A DNA stretch of 46,256 nucleotides from Chara braunii (taxonomy: Eukaryota; Streptophyta; Charophyceae; Charales; Characeae). This document shows positions 23,706-32,640 of this stretch, in pieces (position 1 is the first letter of the stretch; every line of letters starts with the position of its first letter). The notes beneath the pieces were generated by a model, which worked only from the letters and a program-made list of their open reading frames with translations, did no database searches and had not been told where the DNA came from. The position numbers and the translations under genes are program-made. The DNA lies in NCBI GenBank assembly GCA_003427395.1, contig BFEA01000259.1:1693179-1739434 (forward strand), given 5' to 3'.

Positions 23706-23782
23706 TTCTGCCATGATGAATCTCAAAGTATTGAACTAGAGTCGCTGACTCAATCTTGATGCGAACTCAACTCTGAGCAGAC
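23706..23782 (+). ncRNA. Box C/D snoRNA, U52/snR78-like
   Basis: Box C ATGATGA (23713-23719), D' CTGA (23745-23748), C'-like TTGATGC and box D CTGA (23773-23776) are framed by the stem TCTGC/GCAGA. The guide upstream of D' (gaactagagtc, 23733-23743) is antisense to the 25S/28S rRNA segment GACTCTAGT, with further pairs beyond one mismatch. By the D+5 rule it targets the U in GACU. From memory this is the human U3904/yeast U2421 site of U52/snR78. The stretch before box D is not shared between copies. Confidence 0.8.
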
Positions 23783-24158
23783 TTAGTCCAGGGTCCTGAT
23801 ATCAGTCTGCTGTTGATTATGACTGTACGATGCTGTCCTTGTTCGGTTCGGGTATATGGTCTTGACATTCTTCCTGTCTCTTGACATTCTTCCTGTCTTC
23901 TCTACTCCTAATAACGAGAGGACAACCAGCGTACAAGAACTCTGTGCGAAAAACGAACCCGAGATGAACCGGAGTGTGGAGCTTGGGTCTACTAGAATGA
24001 TTCGTTTGTTTATTAGCCATTTTTTATTAATAATGGGCAACTCTCATTCGATTTAGGTAGTAGTTGATTTAGGAAGTAATTTCATATCTATGATTGGAGA
24101 TCGTCTCGCCGTTATGAGGAAATGAGATTTTATCTCGCGCCCATTTTTTCGCTATGGC

Positions 24159-24251
24159 CTCTCGTTGTGATGACATGAGATATAATTAATCTGTCAATCC
24201 GCTGAAACTTGGATGACGAGAACTGTATCTGTTCAATGTTCTGAACGAGAG
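24159..24251 (+). ncRNA. Box C/D snoRNA, U33/snR55-like, copy 1
   Basis: Terminal stem CTCTCGT/ACGAGAG (24159-24165 and 24245-24251, 7 perfect pairs) flanks box C GTGATGA (24167-24173) and box D CTGA (24241-24244). D' CTGA is at 24202-24205 and C' ATGACGA follows. The D' guide aatctgtcaatcc (24188-24200) is perfectly antisense to 18S rRNA GGATTGACAGATT. The D'+5 position selects the U after GGA, which I recall as the yeast U1269/human U1326 site of snR55/U33. Confidence 0.9.
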
Positions 24252-24624
24252 AGGGAGACGATTTGGTTCTACTTGCACTGAGTGGGCGTTGCACTCGTGG
24301 TAGCATCGGTTAGCAATATGTCACCGCACGGTGAACACGGATTTTTAATCTTTGAGGACGGAATAATGTCTTCGAGCGTGACAGTGTCCAGCATTTACGG
24401 AATAGTGGGTCGTAGAATGACTGTTGTGTGGGTTTAGTATCAGGCTACTAACCGGCAGCTATAACCATGACACTGTATTGGTGTAGAATGAATGAACGTC
24501 TTTCCAAAGGTGATCATGAAACAAGTCCAAAGTGTGTGTAGATTACCATCAGCGGGAATCTCTTACCACCAGAGGGAATCCGTCCTTTGAAATGCCGAGG
24601 CGCCGAGCAAATGCAATCAAAAAA

Positions 24625-24723
24625 GGTCCTTCGATGATGATATCCCGAAGCTGGCTGGCTGTTTATCAGAGACGCAAGTTACTGATGATATCTGATTGTT
24701 CCCTTGGCTGTCTGAGAAGGACC
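24625..24723 (+). ncRNA. Box C/D snoRNA, U53-like, copy 1
   Basis: A perfect 8-bp terminal stem GGTCCTTC/GAAGGACC (24625-24632, 24716-24723) encloses box C ATGATGA (24634-24640), a C'-like CTGATGA near 24682 and box D CTGA (24712-24715). The 14-base guide gttcccttggctgt (24698-24711) is exactly antisense to the conserved 25S/28S segment ACAGCCAAGGGAAC. The D+5 rule selects the first C of GCC, which I recall as the human C3848 (U53) site. It has the longest exact guide of the cluster. Confidence 0.9.
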
Positions 24724-24952
24724 CGAGATTGCGCACAGGTACAAGCCGGAAATGCGTTTGCAGTATACAGGTCGGTTTAATTTTCTGGTGGCATAGAAAG
24801 CCTCTCTGAACTTATCGTTGGTGCCATGACTTGAGCAAAGTCGGGATATGGTTAGAGGGGTTGTAGGTCATCTTCGAGCATGCTCGCAAGGATCGCACAC
24901 TCGGAAATGGGTTAAGGAGGGGAATACACGCAAGTACCGACCGAAAGCCTCC

Positions 24953-25048
24953 TTTGATGATGGGAGAGCAGATGGCTGGACTTTTGTGTACGTACAAGTA
25001 GTCAGTTTGCTGAAGGTATTTTGTGTTTCCTTGGCTGTCTGAGCCAAA
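24953..25048 (+). ncRNA. Box C/D snoRNA, U53-like, degenerate copy 2
   Basis: Box C is ATGATGG (24957-24963, one base off), box D CTGA is intact (25039-25042), and the guide ttccttggctgt before it is the family guide. The terminal stem is only about four pairs (tttg/caaa). Probably a decayed or weakly processed member. Confidence 0.45.
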
Positions 25049-25270
25049 AGCCGATATAGAGGTGGACCGTTTTTGCAAATAATGTCGTTTGGAAATGAGG
25101 TTTTGTTTTTGATGTGTCAAGCCTGACGCCGGGAATTTTGTGTAGTAGCCCGTGGAAGGATTCGATGTGCTCGTGGGAAGCATGTACTCCGTCGGCTATA
25201 CTTTAGACGTCTGCTGTATTTTTGCTACTCTTTCGCTGTGCTTTGTCTGTTCAGTAGACGGTCGTGGGTT

Positions 25271-25352
25271 GTTTGGCTGTGATGAAATCTTGAATAAATC
25301 GAACTAGAGTCTCTGATGACTTCTGATGCATCATCTTAACTCTGAGCCGAAC
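25271..25352 (+). ncRNA. Box C/D snoRNA, U52/snR78-like, copy 3
   Basis: Stem GTTTGGC/GCCGAAC (7 pairs with one G-U; 25271-25277, 25346-25352) frames box C GTGATGA (25279-25285), D' CTGA (25313-25316) and box D CTGA (25342-25345). The D' guide gaactagagtc (25301-25311) is the same rRNA-antisense string as in the copy at 23706, and pairs 11 of 12 positions with GACTCTAGTCCG. Confidence 0.85.
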
Positions 25353-25581
25353 ACACACTTGTCGTTGATGATTCTATTATTCATAAGGACTGCCTGTGCG
25401 CGCAAACGTATTGGTGTTTAGATGGACAGTGTCGGTACGAGAATGTGTTCCTTCATCTTATTTCGATTTCTGGCCTTTTCTAGGACGAACCCTATTGGAC
25501 CATATGGGCTTGATGGAAAAAAAAAAGACATGCCACTTTAGAAAGTTGTTGATGCGAACGGTAAAGTGAGAAACGGGTTGC

Positions 25582-25663
25582 GTTCGGCTGTGACGAAATC
25601 GTGAATATATCGAACTAGAGTCTCTGATCAATTCTGATGCATCAGCACAACTCTGAGCCGAAC
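25582..25663 (+). ncRNA. Box C/D snoRNA, U52/snR78-like, copy 4
   Basis: A perfect 7-bp stem GTTCGGC/GCCGAAC (25582-25588, 25657-25663) frames box C GTGACGA (25590-25596, one substitution), D' CTGA (25624-25627) and box D CTGA (25653-25656). The guide gaactagagtc (25612-25622) is conserved. It is about 310 bp after copy 3, from which it clearly derives by tandem duplication. Confidence 0.8.
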
Positions 25664-26210
25664 GAACGCCTGTCGTTTACAAATGTGAAACGCGTATGCC
25701 AGCAAACGGAGATCGATGTTGGAAGCTGAAAGCATAAATATTGGAAGACGGCCATTTTGTTCGTCGGGTGATGATGTGACATCCAAATCGCAGTTGCGTT
25801 ATTTGATGGCGGGGGGGTGGAATTGTGCAGGTGGAAAAATGCCGATCTAAGTCACTCACTGACGAGTAATGATGCAAGCATCATTTAACATCCTTGACCA
25901 ATCGGACGACTTTTTGTAAAGCAGAGGCTGGCAGTTGAATTTGTTCAGAAAATAACAGTTGTTTTTTGTGGAAAATGACGAATGTCGACGTTTCCGCCCT
26001 GAGTCAGTCGTCCGTAAGTTAAAAGTGGAAAGATAACAGAGAAGACCAGCGTGTGCCCATTTTTGTGGGAGGAGCCAAAGGGTATGGAATCATTAATCAG
26101 ATTTCTGAGCCACGATGTTGAAACGTAAAACTGGAAGGCACGATCTTGTAACGAAGAAATGAAAGGAAAAGAAAACTAGAGTGGTTGAGATGTGCGGACA
26201 AATATCGGCT

Positions 26211-26385
26211 GATTCAGTCGAAGAACATTACACAAATAACGTAAGCGGTGTGCGAATTATACGCTGTGTGGAAGCTGTCCTACCAAAAGCGCCCCCTACC
26301 TTCTTCACCTGAATACAACGTACGGTCATTATAGGTAGTTCGAACACAGCGTACGGTTATTTGTGCAATGTTTTTCGACTGAATC
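26211..26385. mobile_element. 175-bp MITE with ~46-bp imperfect terminal inverted repeats, inside the snoRNA cluster
   Basis: 26211-26240 and 26356-26385 are inverted copies with 28 of 30 matches (gattcagtcgaagaacatt... against ...aatgtttttcgactgaatc). Pairing continues imperfectly inward through cgtaagcggtgtgcgaa. The spacer is ~80 bp without coding capacity. No target-site duplication is obvious. It separates the U52-like from the U33-like copies of the second block. Confidence 0.75.
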
Positions 26386-26494
26386 ATGACACACATACAT
26401 CTATAATAAACGAACGTTTTATTAGCGGGAAGAAGGTAACGTTGACGTGGGTCAGGGTGAGACGTAAGCGGGGAAAGTATTAGGTTGGCGTTGC

Positions 26495-26577
26495 CCGGTT
26501 GTGATGAAAGACACTACGTATCCAATCTGTCAATCCTCTGAGCACGGTTTGATGAGCAAGATGGCGCGCTGAACCGG
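26495..26577 (+). ncRNA. Box C/D snoRNA, U33/snR55-like, copy 2
   Basis: Stem CCGGT/ACCGG frames box C GTGATGA (26501-26507), D' CTGA (26538-26541), C'-like TTGATGA and box D CTGA (26569-26572). The D' guide caatctgtcaatcct (26523-26537) is antisense over 15 bases to 18S rRNA AGGATTGACAGATTG, two bases more than copy 1. The region before box D differs completely from copy 1, so only the D' guide is under selection. Confidence 0.9.
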
Positions 26578-26800
26578 TTGAGTGTAACGTGTCTACATAC
26601 GGAGTATGAAGAAGTCTACGTCGCTGTTCATACCGAATCTGAAGAAAATCCCTTGTCCTATTAGCGAAGAGGTTCCTTTCGCATGGAAGCTTAACAGTAT
26701 TGCGAAACGTCCCCCATAATTGGACGTTTGACATGCCGTAAACGTGGAGTCTATTATGCGAGGGGTTGCGTTTCCATGCAACTCGCGAGTATTGTGGCGT

Positions 26801-26880
26801 GCTGCGATGATGAATCAATCGGTTTCGATCTTTGTGGCAGAGGAATCGGTGAAGATATCTTCCTTGGCTGTCTGAGCAGC
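26801..26880 (+). ncRNA. Box C/D snoRNA, U53-like, copy 3
   Basis: Stem GCTGC/GCAGC (26801-26805, 26876-26880), box C ATGATGA (26807-26813), box D CTGA (26872-26875). The guide ttccttggctgt pairs with ACAGCCAAGGGA over 12 positions including one G-U pair. The D' box is not clear; the gcagagg before ggtgaag is a candidate C'/D' region. Confidence 0.85.
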
Positions 26881-27044
26881 AGGTTCGCCGCGGTAGAGAT
26901 GTTCTCATAGCACGGTTCGAATGTGTAAACCGATCTGTTTTTTTTTTTTGAATATATATTAGCTACGCATTTGAAGAACACGGGTAATTTAGTTGTGTGC
27001 CACGCCGTCTGGGCGAGTCTCTTCATTGGCGAATGGCTTGCCGT

Positions 27045-27124
27045 GCTGCGGTGATGAATCAATCGGTTTCGATCTTTGTAGCCGAGGAATCTGTGAAGAA
27101 ATCTTCCTTGGCTGTCTGAGCAGC
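27045..27124 (+). ncRNA. Box C/D snoRNA, U53-like, copy 4
   Basis: Stem GCTGC/GCAGC (27045-27049, 27120-27124), box C GTGATGA (27051-27057), box D CTGA (27116-27119). It is about 90% identical to the copies at 26801 and 27432, including the interior string atcaatcggtttcgatcttt and the D guide. Confidence 0.85.
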
Positions 27125-27431
27125 AGGTTCACGGCGATAGGGGTTTTCTTTCTTTGTTCTATTACGTACACTTTTGACGAACATGTGAGTGTTAGTTTAG
27201 TTGTGTGCTGAGGACCAAGGAGGGGGGGGTGGAGGGTATGCCGTCGGTAGTTTTAGGTCGAGGATCCATTTCCCGATGTAAGGACGAATTCTGAGCCTGA
27301 GCTTAACTACATCGATCAGCATGTGTGCGAAAGCTACCCAAAATCAGTGACACGCGGGGGGTGAAGAGGGGGGGGACAATTGACCCGCCGTGCATGTGAA
27401 AGTCTCTTTACTCGCTATAATATTTTGCAGT

Positions 27432-27510
27432 GCTGCAGTGATGAATCAATCGGTTTCGTCTTTGTAGCAGAGGAATCGGTGAAGAAATCTTCCTTGGCTG
27501 TCTGAGCAGC
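27432..27510 (+). ncRNA. Box C/D snoRNA, U53-like, copy 5
   Basis: Stem GCTGC/GCAGC (27432-27436, 27506-27510), box C GTGATGA (27438-27444), box D CTGA (27502-27505), same guide as copies 3 and 4. It is the last snoRNA I can recognise in the cluster. Confidence 0.85.
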
Positions 27511-29451
27511 ACGTTCACAACGGTCGAGATTCTCGCATAGCAGCGCTATTATGTCCACAACGGGGTTACGATGCTTACTTTGACCCAAGTCGACAGTTTT
27601 TAGTTTAGGGTTTAACAGCTGCACTCTTTAGGAGTCGATGGAAAGGAGTGTGTGGAGGGTAGGACCCCGTCGGTTGTGCTTTCGGACGAAGCTCCGTTTC
27701 TCGACGAAAAATAACAATGCGGATCGAAAGCTCAATGGCGTGAGAGCTGGTACCGAAGTTTGTTTGTCGGAATGGAGCTGGTGTCTTATCTAAAGCCCCG
27801 GCCGAACGTAACGAACCGAACGGTGTGGACACCGTATCGTCGGGACAACTGTCGCGACGAAATGATAAACAGTGGGAGGATCATGTTGCAAGGATGCTCC
27901 TTGTTAGTCGCTGAACGAGGTGTTGTTTTTGTTGGTATGCTGGAGGGTTTGTGATTCTTTTTATTCTTTTGCTTGTTGGGAGGTAATTTTTGGAAGTGTT
28001 CATGGGAAGATTTGTTGTTGTGATTGTTTGTACTCGGGATTGTTCTAGAAGATCGTGGTGGTTTTCCTGCGCTGTTTTCTGTCGCCATATTCGTGAAATT
28101 GTGAAACAGCAATTCTGGTTATGTGCAATATATATATATGAATTGGCCCTGCGCTCCACTACTCTCGACATGTGCAGTAGGCAAAAGTCATGCAGTGTAC
28201 CTCTTCATGTTATAGCCGAAGGTTCGTTTTTATTCTGCACATTTCGACCGTAGTGGAACGAGTCCCATTGGCTTTCGAAGTTGCTGTCGTATTAGTTTTT
28301 TGTGGCGATGCACGAATCTGACAGATTCGTCTCTTCGAGCCTCGACAAAGCCAAATTCGACATGGGAACCTTCCGTCGAGAACTCAGCGGCGAGAGGAGA
28401 TCGTAAGAGCTTCCGCTCTTCTAACGACACAACCGCCAGCCGGCGAACGCTAATGAACAGACCATGGATCTGAGCGAATGGCTTTATGGTTTCACGCCTC
28501 GTCTGATGTGATGGGAATGGGATTCGAATTATGTTTTTGGATGTGAATGAACAGTCACGCGTGGTGAGGTGTGCTGTGCGCATTTTGTCACGAAGGATTG
28601 TGGAAACCTATGACCAGATTCAGCTGCAGGATCAGGCTATGTTGAAGATATACATGCTTGTATCGATACTTAACCGACATTCGGATGCGCCGATGAAACT
28701 TGGACGTAAGAGTTCGCGTCCTGTCCTCTCGCTTGTTGTTGTTGTTGTTGTTGTTGTTCTGGTCCTTTATTGTTGTTGTTGTTGTTCTGGCCCATCGTTG
28801 ACGACCGTGTTGATCTGCGTGATGTGTATACGGTGTCCTGAAGAAACGTATGCTCTTGGAATGAAGTATTGCCTTGATGACTCTGGTAATGTTGGATTTG
28901 GAGAACGGTCCCTTAGCGTCGGCTTTGCAATGTTTATGATGGGCGGAATCGTAGTCGTTGGAATCTCGACTCACAGCACCAAAATGCAAGCACCCTCCTT
29001 CGAATTGAAAGCACATTACTGCCATGAAGTTGACCCTGGATGCCACGAGTGGGCGTCGTCTTTGCACAATTTCGACGGCATGTTGCTTGTGACGATGGTA
29101 GTTCAGCTCTTCGTCGATCTTATGTGAAAATTATGTAATGGGAAAGTTCTGGGCGTACGTTTGGAATGTTTGTTGATTGCATTATTTAAAGGTAAAACGT
29201 TTTCGGCTTGTTTGGATTGCATGTTGCTGGTGAAAGGGTGCGAGTTTGTTGAAAGGGTGTATGCGCGTTTCTACGTATAGGAATGACGAGTGGGCAGTTG
29301 GGCAGGCAAACTCTCGATGGTGGGCTTATTAGAGCATGGGTTTGCTTTCTAATCGAGAGGACCCATACGTTTGGTCATATTAGAGCATGGGTCCAATCAA
29401 GTGCTGGGACGGAAGGTGCACACTAGCGCGCTTTCTATTCGAAAATATTTG
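27511..29451. other. Region downstream of the snoRNA cluster, no gene supported
   Basis: A 198-codon + strand frame at 28531-29127 includes a (GTT)n microsatellite (about 28732-28786) and lacks recognised motifs. Short perfect hairpins occur at about 28314-28332 (acgaatctg/cagattcgt) and 28409-28424 (aagagc/gctctt). Confidence 0.5.
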
Positions 29452-29680
29452 CTCCGAGAAAGCGCTGGGAAGAAAGATGAGCACCAGANNNNNNNNNNNN
29501 NNNNNNNNNNNNNNNNNNNNNNNNNNNNNNNNNNNNNNNNNNNNNNNNNNNNNNNNNNNNNNNNNNNNNNNNNNNNNNNNNNNNNNNNNNNNNNNNNNNN
29601 NNNNNNNNNNNNNNNNNNNNNNNNNNNNNNNNNNNNNNNNNNNCTCCGAGAAAGCGCTGGGAAGAAAGATGAGCACCAGA
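29452..29680. other. Assembly gap (155 N) flanked by an exact 37-bp duplication
   Basis: 29489-29643 are N. The 37 bases before the gap (29452-29488) are identical to the 37 bases after it (29644-29680), so the contig ends probably overlap and the gap may not exist. Alternatively a tandem repeat was collapsed. Confidence 0.85.
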
Positions 29681-29779
29681 GCGCATCATCCACGTTGAAG
29701 AATGCGACAAATGCAACGGACGAAGCGGATCGGTTGAAATGTTCCAGCTCGTGCTTCCTGGAACTCGTCAATGAATTGT

Positions 29780-29837
29780 CCTGAAGATTTTGAGAGAACA
29801 CCTCCGCTCCTGAAGATTTTGAGAGAACACCTCCGCT
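29780..29837. repeat. Exact 29-bp tandem duplication
   Basis: The unit starting cctgaagattttgagagaac occurs twice without interruption. Being 100 bases from a gap, it may be real or another join artefact. Confidence 0.8.
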
Positions 29838-32497
29838 CACAAGTGGAGCAGGTCGCTAAAGAACGTGTACGCGAATAGAGAAATTCGTCGGTTCACGAGA
29901 ATGAGAACGTGGCACGTGGCAATTCCAGTATCCGTCGTCTTCTGCTATTTCCGTGGGGACCGTTTTCAATTGGCTGTCGACAGGCTCTGCTCTCTTCTCT
30001 GCTGCAGCGAGGAGCGAAGAATTGTGCGGGAAACAGTTTATCGATGAAATACGCCATACATCATGGACAAATAGCAAAACACGGGCTTTCTGGAGGAAGA
30101 AGCAGAATTGACGTATGAGCGTGAAGGCGTAGTCCGACGCAACTGGGTCGACTCGTGGTGACGTGCCTCTATTTTGTGGCGACGGACTAATTTAAAACAT
30201 GGGCTTTCACGAGGCAGCTCGTTGTTAGTCGGTCTTGTAGTCTTCATCGGAACGCATCATATTTGGGGTATCGAAGAATTTCGTTCTGTTGGTTCGATGC
30301 GTTTCCGTGGTATGGTGACACTGTTTTCTCCGGCGTGGGAAGTGCGGAGAAGCTCGGAGATGAAAGTGTCGACAGATGTCCCTTGTGTTTCCATTACAGC
30401 GAGCAGGCGGCAGGCTCGAGCTAGAGATCAGTTGAATTGTTTTTCTTGGTTCGCCGAAGGATATTGTCTTCCTACTCCGGAGGTATGTGCAGTCAGCAGG
30501 AAACGTAGGAAGTTTGTGTTCGATCCTCATTTATGGAGAAGAAAAGTTGCGATTTATTTGTTGGTTTGAAACGATGAAGGTTGTGTTGATTTATACTTTG
30601 TTCCGTGTGTTGGTATATTCTTTGTTCCGTGGTTTGCCATTTTGGTCAATGGGTTGTCCATTGTGTTTCATGGACAGAGAAACCCTCGTCCACATCGGTG
30701 CACGTCTCCCTTGTAGTGATTACGGCTCTCGCTGCTTACCACATGCTCACATAAAAAACCGTGTATGAAAACCTTGTGCTCGAGGAAGAATCAACCACAT
30801 TTTGCACATTTCGTGAACAGTGGAGCGTGGCACTGTGTCGTCAACCAATGCCTGGTGGTCTCAGGGTTTTTCGATTTTTTTTTATATTTTATTCACTCTT
30901 TTTGTATTGTTTTGTTTTGAAAAATCAGAGGTCCTTTGTTTTTGTGGGGAGCAGCACATGCCGGGAACCGGGCCCAGCGCCCTTTATACAAAATGCAGAT
31001 TGTTTTTTTTTAATAATATTATTTTCTTAATCGTAATACGTCAATTTCCGTCCGGGTTGCTCTGTGATTTGTGGTGAAGTTGATCTCAATTTTGGGAACG
31101 ATGCATTAACGACTTGGACGAAGGTCCCACACAAATCAAGGGCCTAAGGACGTCGAACGTCGTCAGCTTTGGTAAAGATCGCTCTTTTAAAATTTGGCTC
31201 TTTGAAAACTTGGCTTTAATGTTTTGAATGGAGCTAAAAGAAGCTGCATTTTTTGTCATCGGTGTCTACATCATGCTTAGTATTGTCCACACGGAGGCAT
31301 GTATGGTATTGTATACGCGTTTAAATACTGGTAATCAAAGACGCGAGGAACTGCGGGTACGAGTCTCGTTGAGGTATTGATAATCCTTATGCTGGGTCGA
31401 TTGAAGATGGACAACATCAAGTGTCACCATCGACTGGTTTCCTCGAGTCGAGTGTCTTGGAAACAGAGCACGAATGGGCTGAAAAGTAGTTTTTTCCAGA
31501 GTCTTTCTGGAAGTTCTACGCATTCGTTGTACGCGAAGGCTGTTACCTGTCCTTCCGCAGATTCGTCCGTTCGCCTTTTCTCTTTGCTTTCCCGTTTTTG
31601 GACAATTTCTCGATGTTTGTGCTTCGTCCTTGTGAATAGTCCGTGTCCAAGGTGTGTACATATCTTAAGGTGTGACATATCTTTAGCACATCTTTAGGTG
31701 CTTCATCTTCGTCCGTTCGCACATGTTAGATATCTTTAGGTGTGACAACTTCCCGTGCATCTGTTAGTTTCATTGTGTGTACATGTATACAAATCTTTAG
31801 GAACCGCCGTGGTGTGTACATGTATCAACGACGTGGCGGTGTGGTGGACCTAGTCATCAACGCCCGAGTAGTTAAATGAGGTACTCGGACATCCGAACGG
31901 CGGCAGTAATCGAGCCGAAGGGTTGAAGTTAGTGATTGGAATTGAGTTTAAATGCAATGCGGTGCACGAGAAGTACCTGAGATCGAGACACGCATCAGCA
32001 GACAGTTCGGTGCCTCAGATAAAGATGCATGAACTGCCGAGAACGCTCGCTACTAGTTAGACGAGGTCACCTCTCTATTCCGATGCACTCCAGTCACGCG
32101 TTCCTACAAGCACCCCCTCTACTCTTCCTCAAGCGATGAGCCGACCTCCACCACCACAGTTCGTTCGTGAGATGGAAATCGTCAAAAACACTCCGCCACA
32201 ACCAAGTACCAGTACCATCATACCAACAAATCCATAATTCCAACCAATCCCCTCATGGGCAGGACCGTAACCCTAAGAGTTTTATATCAACAACGAGAAA
32301 CCTCTACCGCTGCTTCCCCAACAACCCCAAATTACCGCTTCCTTCTCAAACCCTACCCCATCATGTTCAGGGAAGGAGAGAGACACCCTCCATCCTACTG
32401 CAATGCTACTGCTAGTGACTACTTTCTACCCCAAGAAGAATTGAAGACAGTGCAGCACCTCCTAGCCGCAGGAAACTCTAGCCTTCGTAGAATTTTC
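29838..32497. other. Intergenic DNA, no gene supported
   Basis: Several open frames of 70-130 codons overlap on both strands without family motifs. A tttaggtg-type motif with gtgtgtacat recurs at 31650-31830. Near 32100 the composition becomes C-rich and an open frame at 32171-32548 runs into the duplicated segment; I do not recognise its product. Confidence 0.5.
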
Positions 32498-32640
32498 CTT
32501 AGCATACTGTTGAGGAAGAAGGGGAAAATTTATCAACCACCCACATGAACAACCTTTCTCTCCCTCTCNCTTAGCATACTGTTGAGGAAGAAGGGGAAAA
32601 TTTATCAACCACCCACATGAACAACCTTTCTCTCCCTCTC
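32498..32640. other. Exact 71-bp duplication around a single N (probable scaffold join artefact)
   Basis: 32498-32568 and 32570-32640 are identical and are separated by one N at 32569, the pattern left when overlapping contig ends are abutted rather than merged. Confidence 0.9.

Larger units (their letters stand above)
23409..23835 (+). repeat. Tandem duplication of a ~195-bp unit carrying U52-like snoRNAs
   Basis: About 23409-23600 and 23645-23835 share gatctaaacrgctctagct-like starts, ccgttgttcatgatttctgg, the snoRNA itself, and cctgatatca...gactgtacga after it. Each unit holds one snoRNA copy plus its flanks, so the duplication includes the intergenic spacers. Confidence 0.8.

Noticed and set aside
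25772-25856. GTGATGA...CTGA pair at snoRNA spacing
   Set aside because: Only about three terminal stem pairs, no relation to the three families, and no recognised rRNA-antisense guide.
25905-26023. Perfect 8-bp inverted repeat cggacgac/gtcgtccg 110 bases apart, with CTGA near the right arm
   Set aside because: No box C near the left arm; 8-bp pairs at such distances are expected several times by chance in 10 kb.
28531-29127. 198-codon + strand frame
   Set aside because: Its middle is a (GTT)n microsatellite and the rest shows no family motif; no splice or start context supports it.
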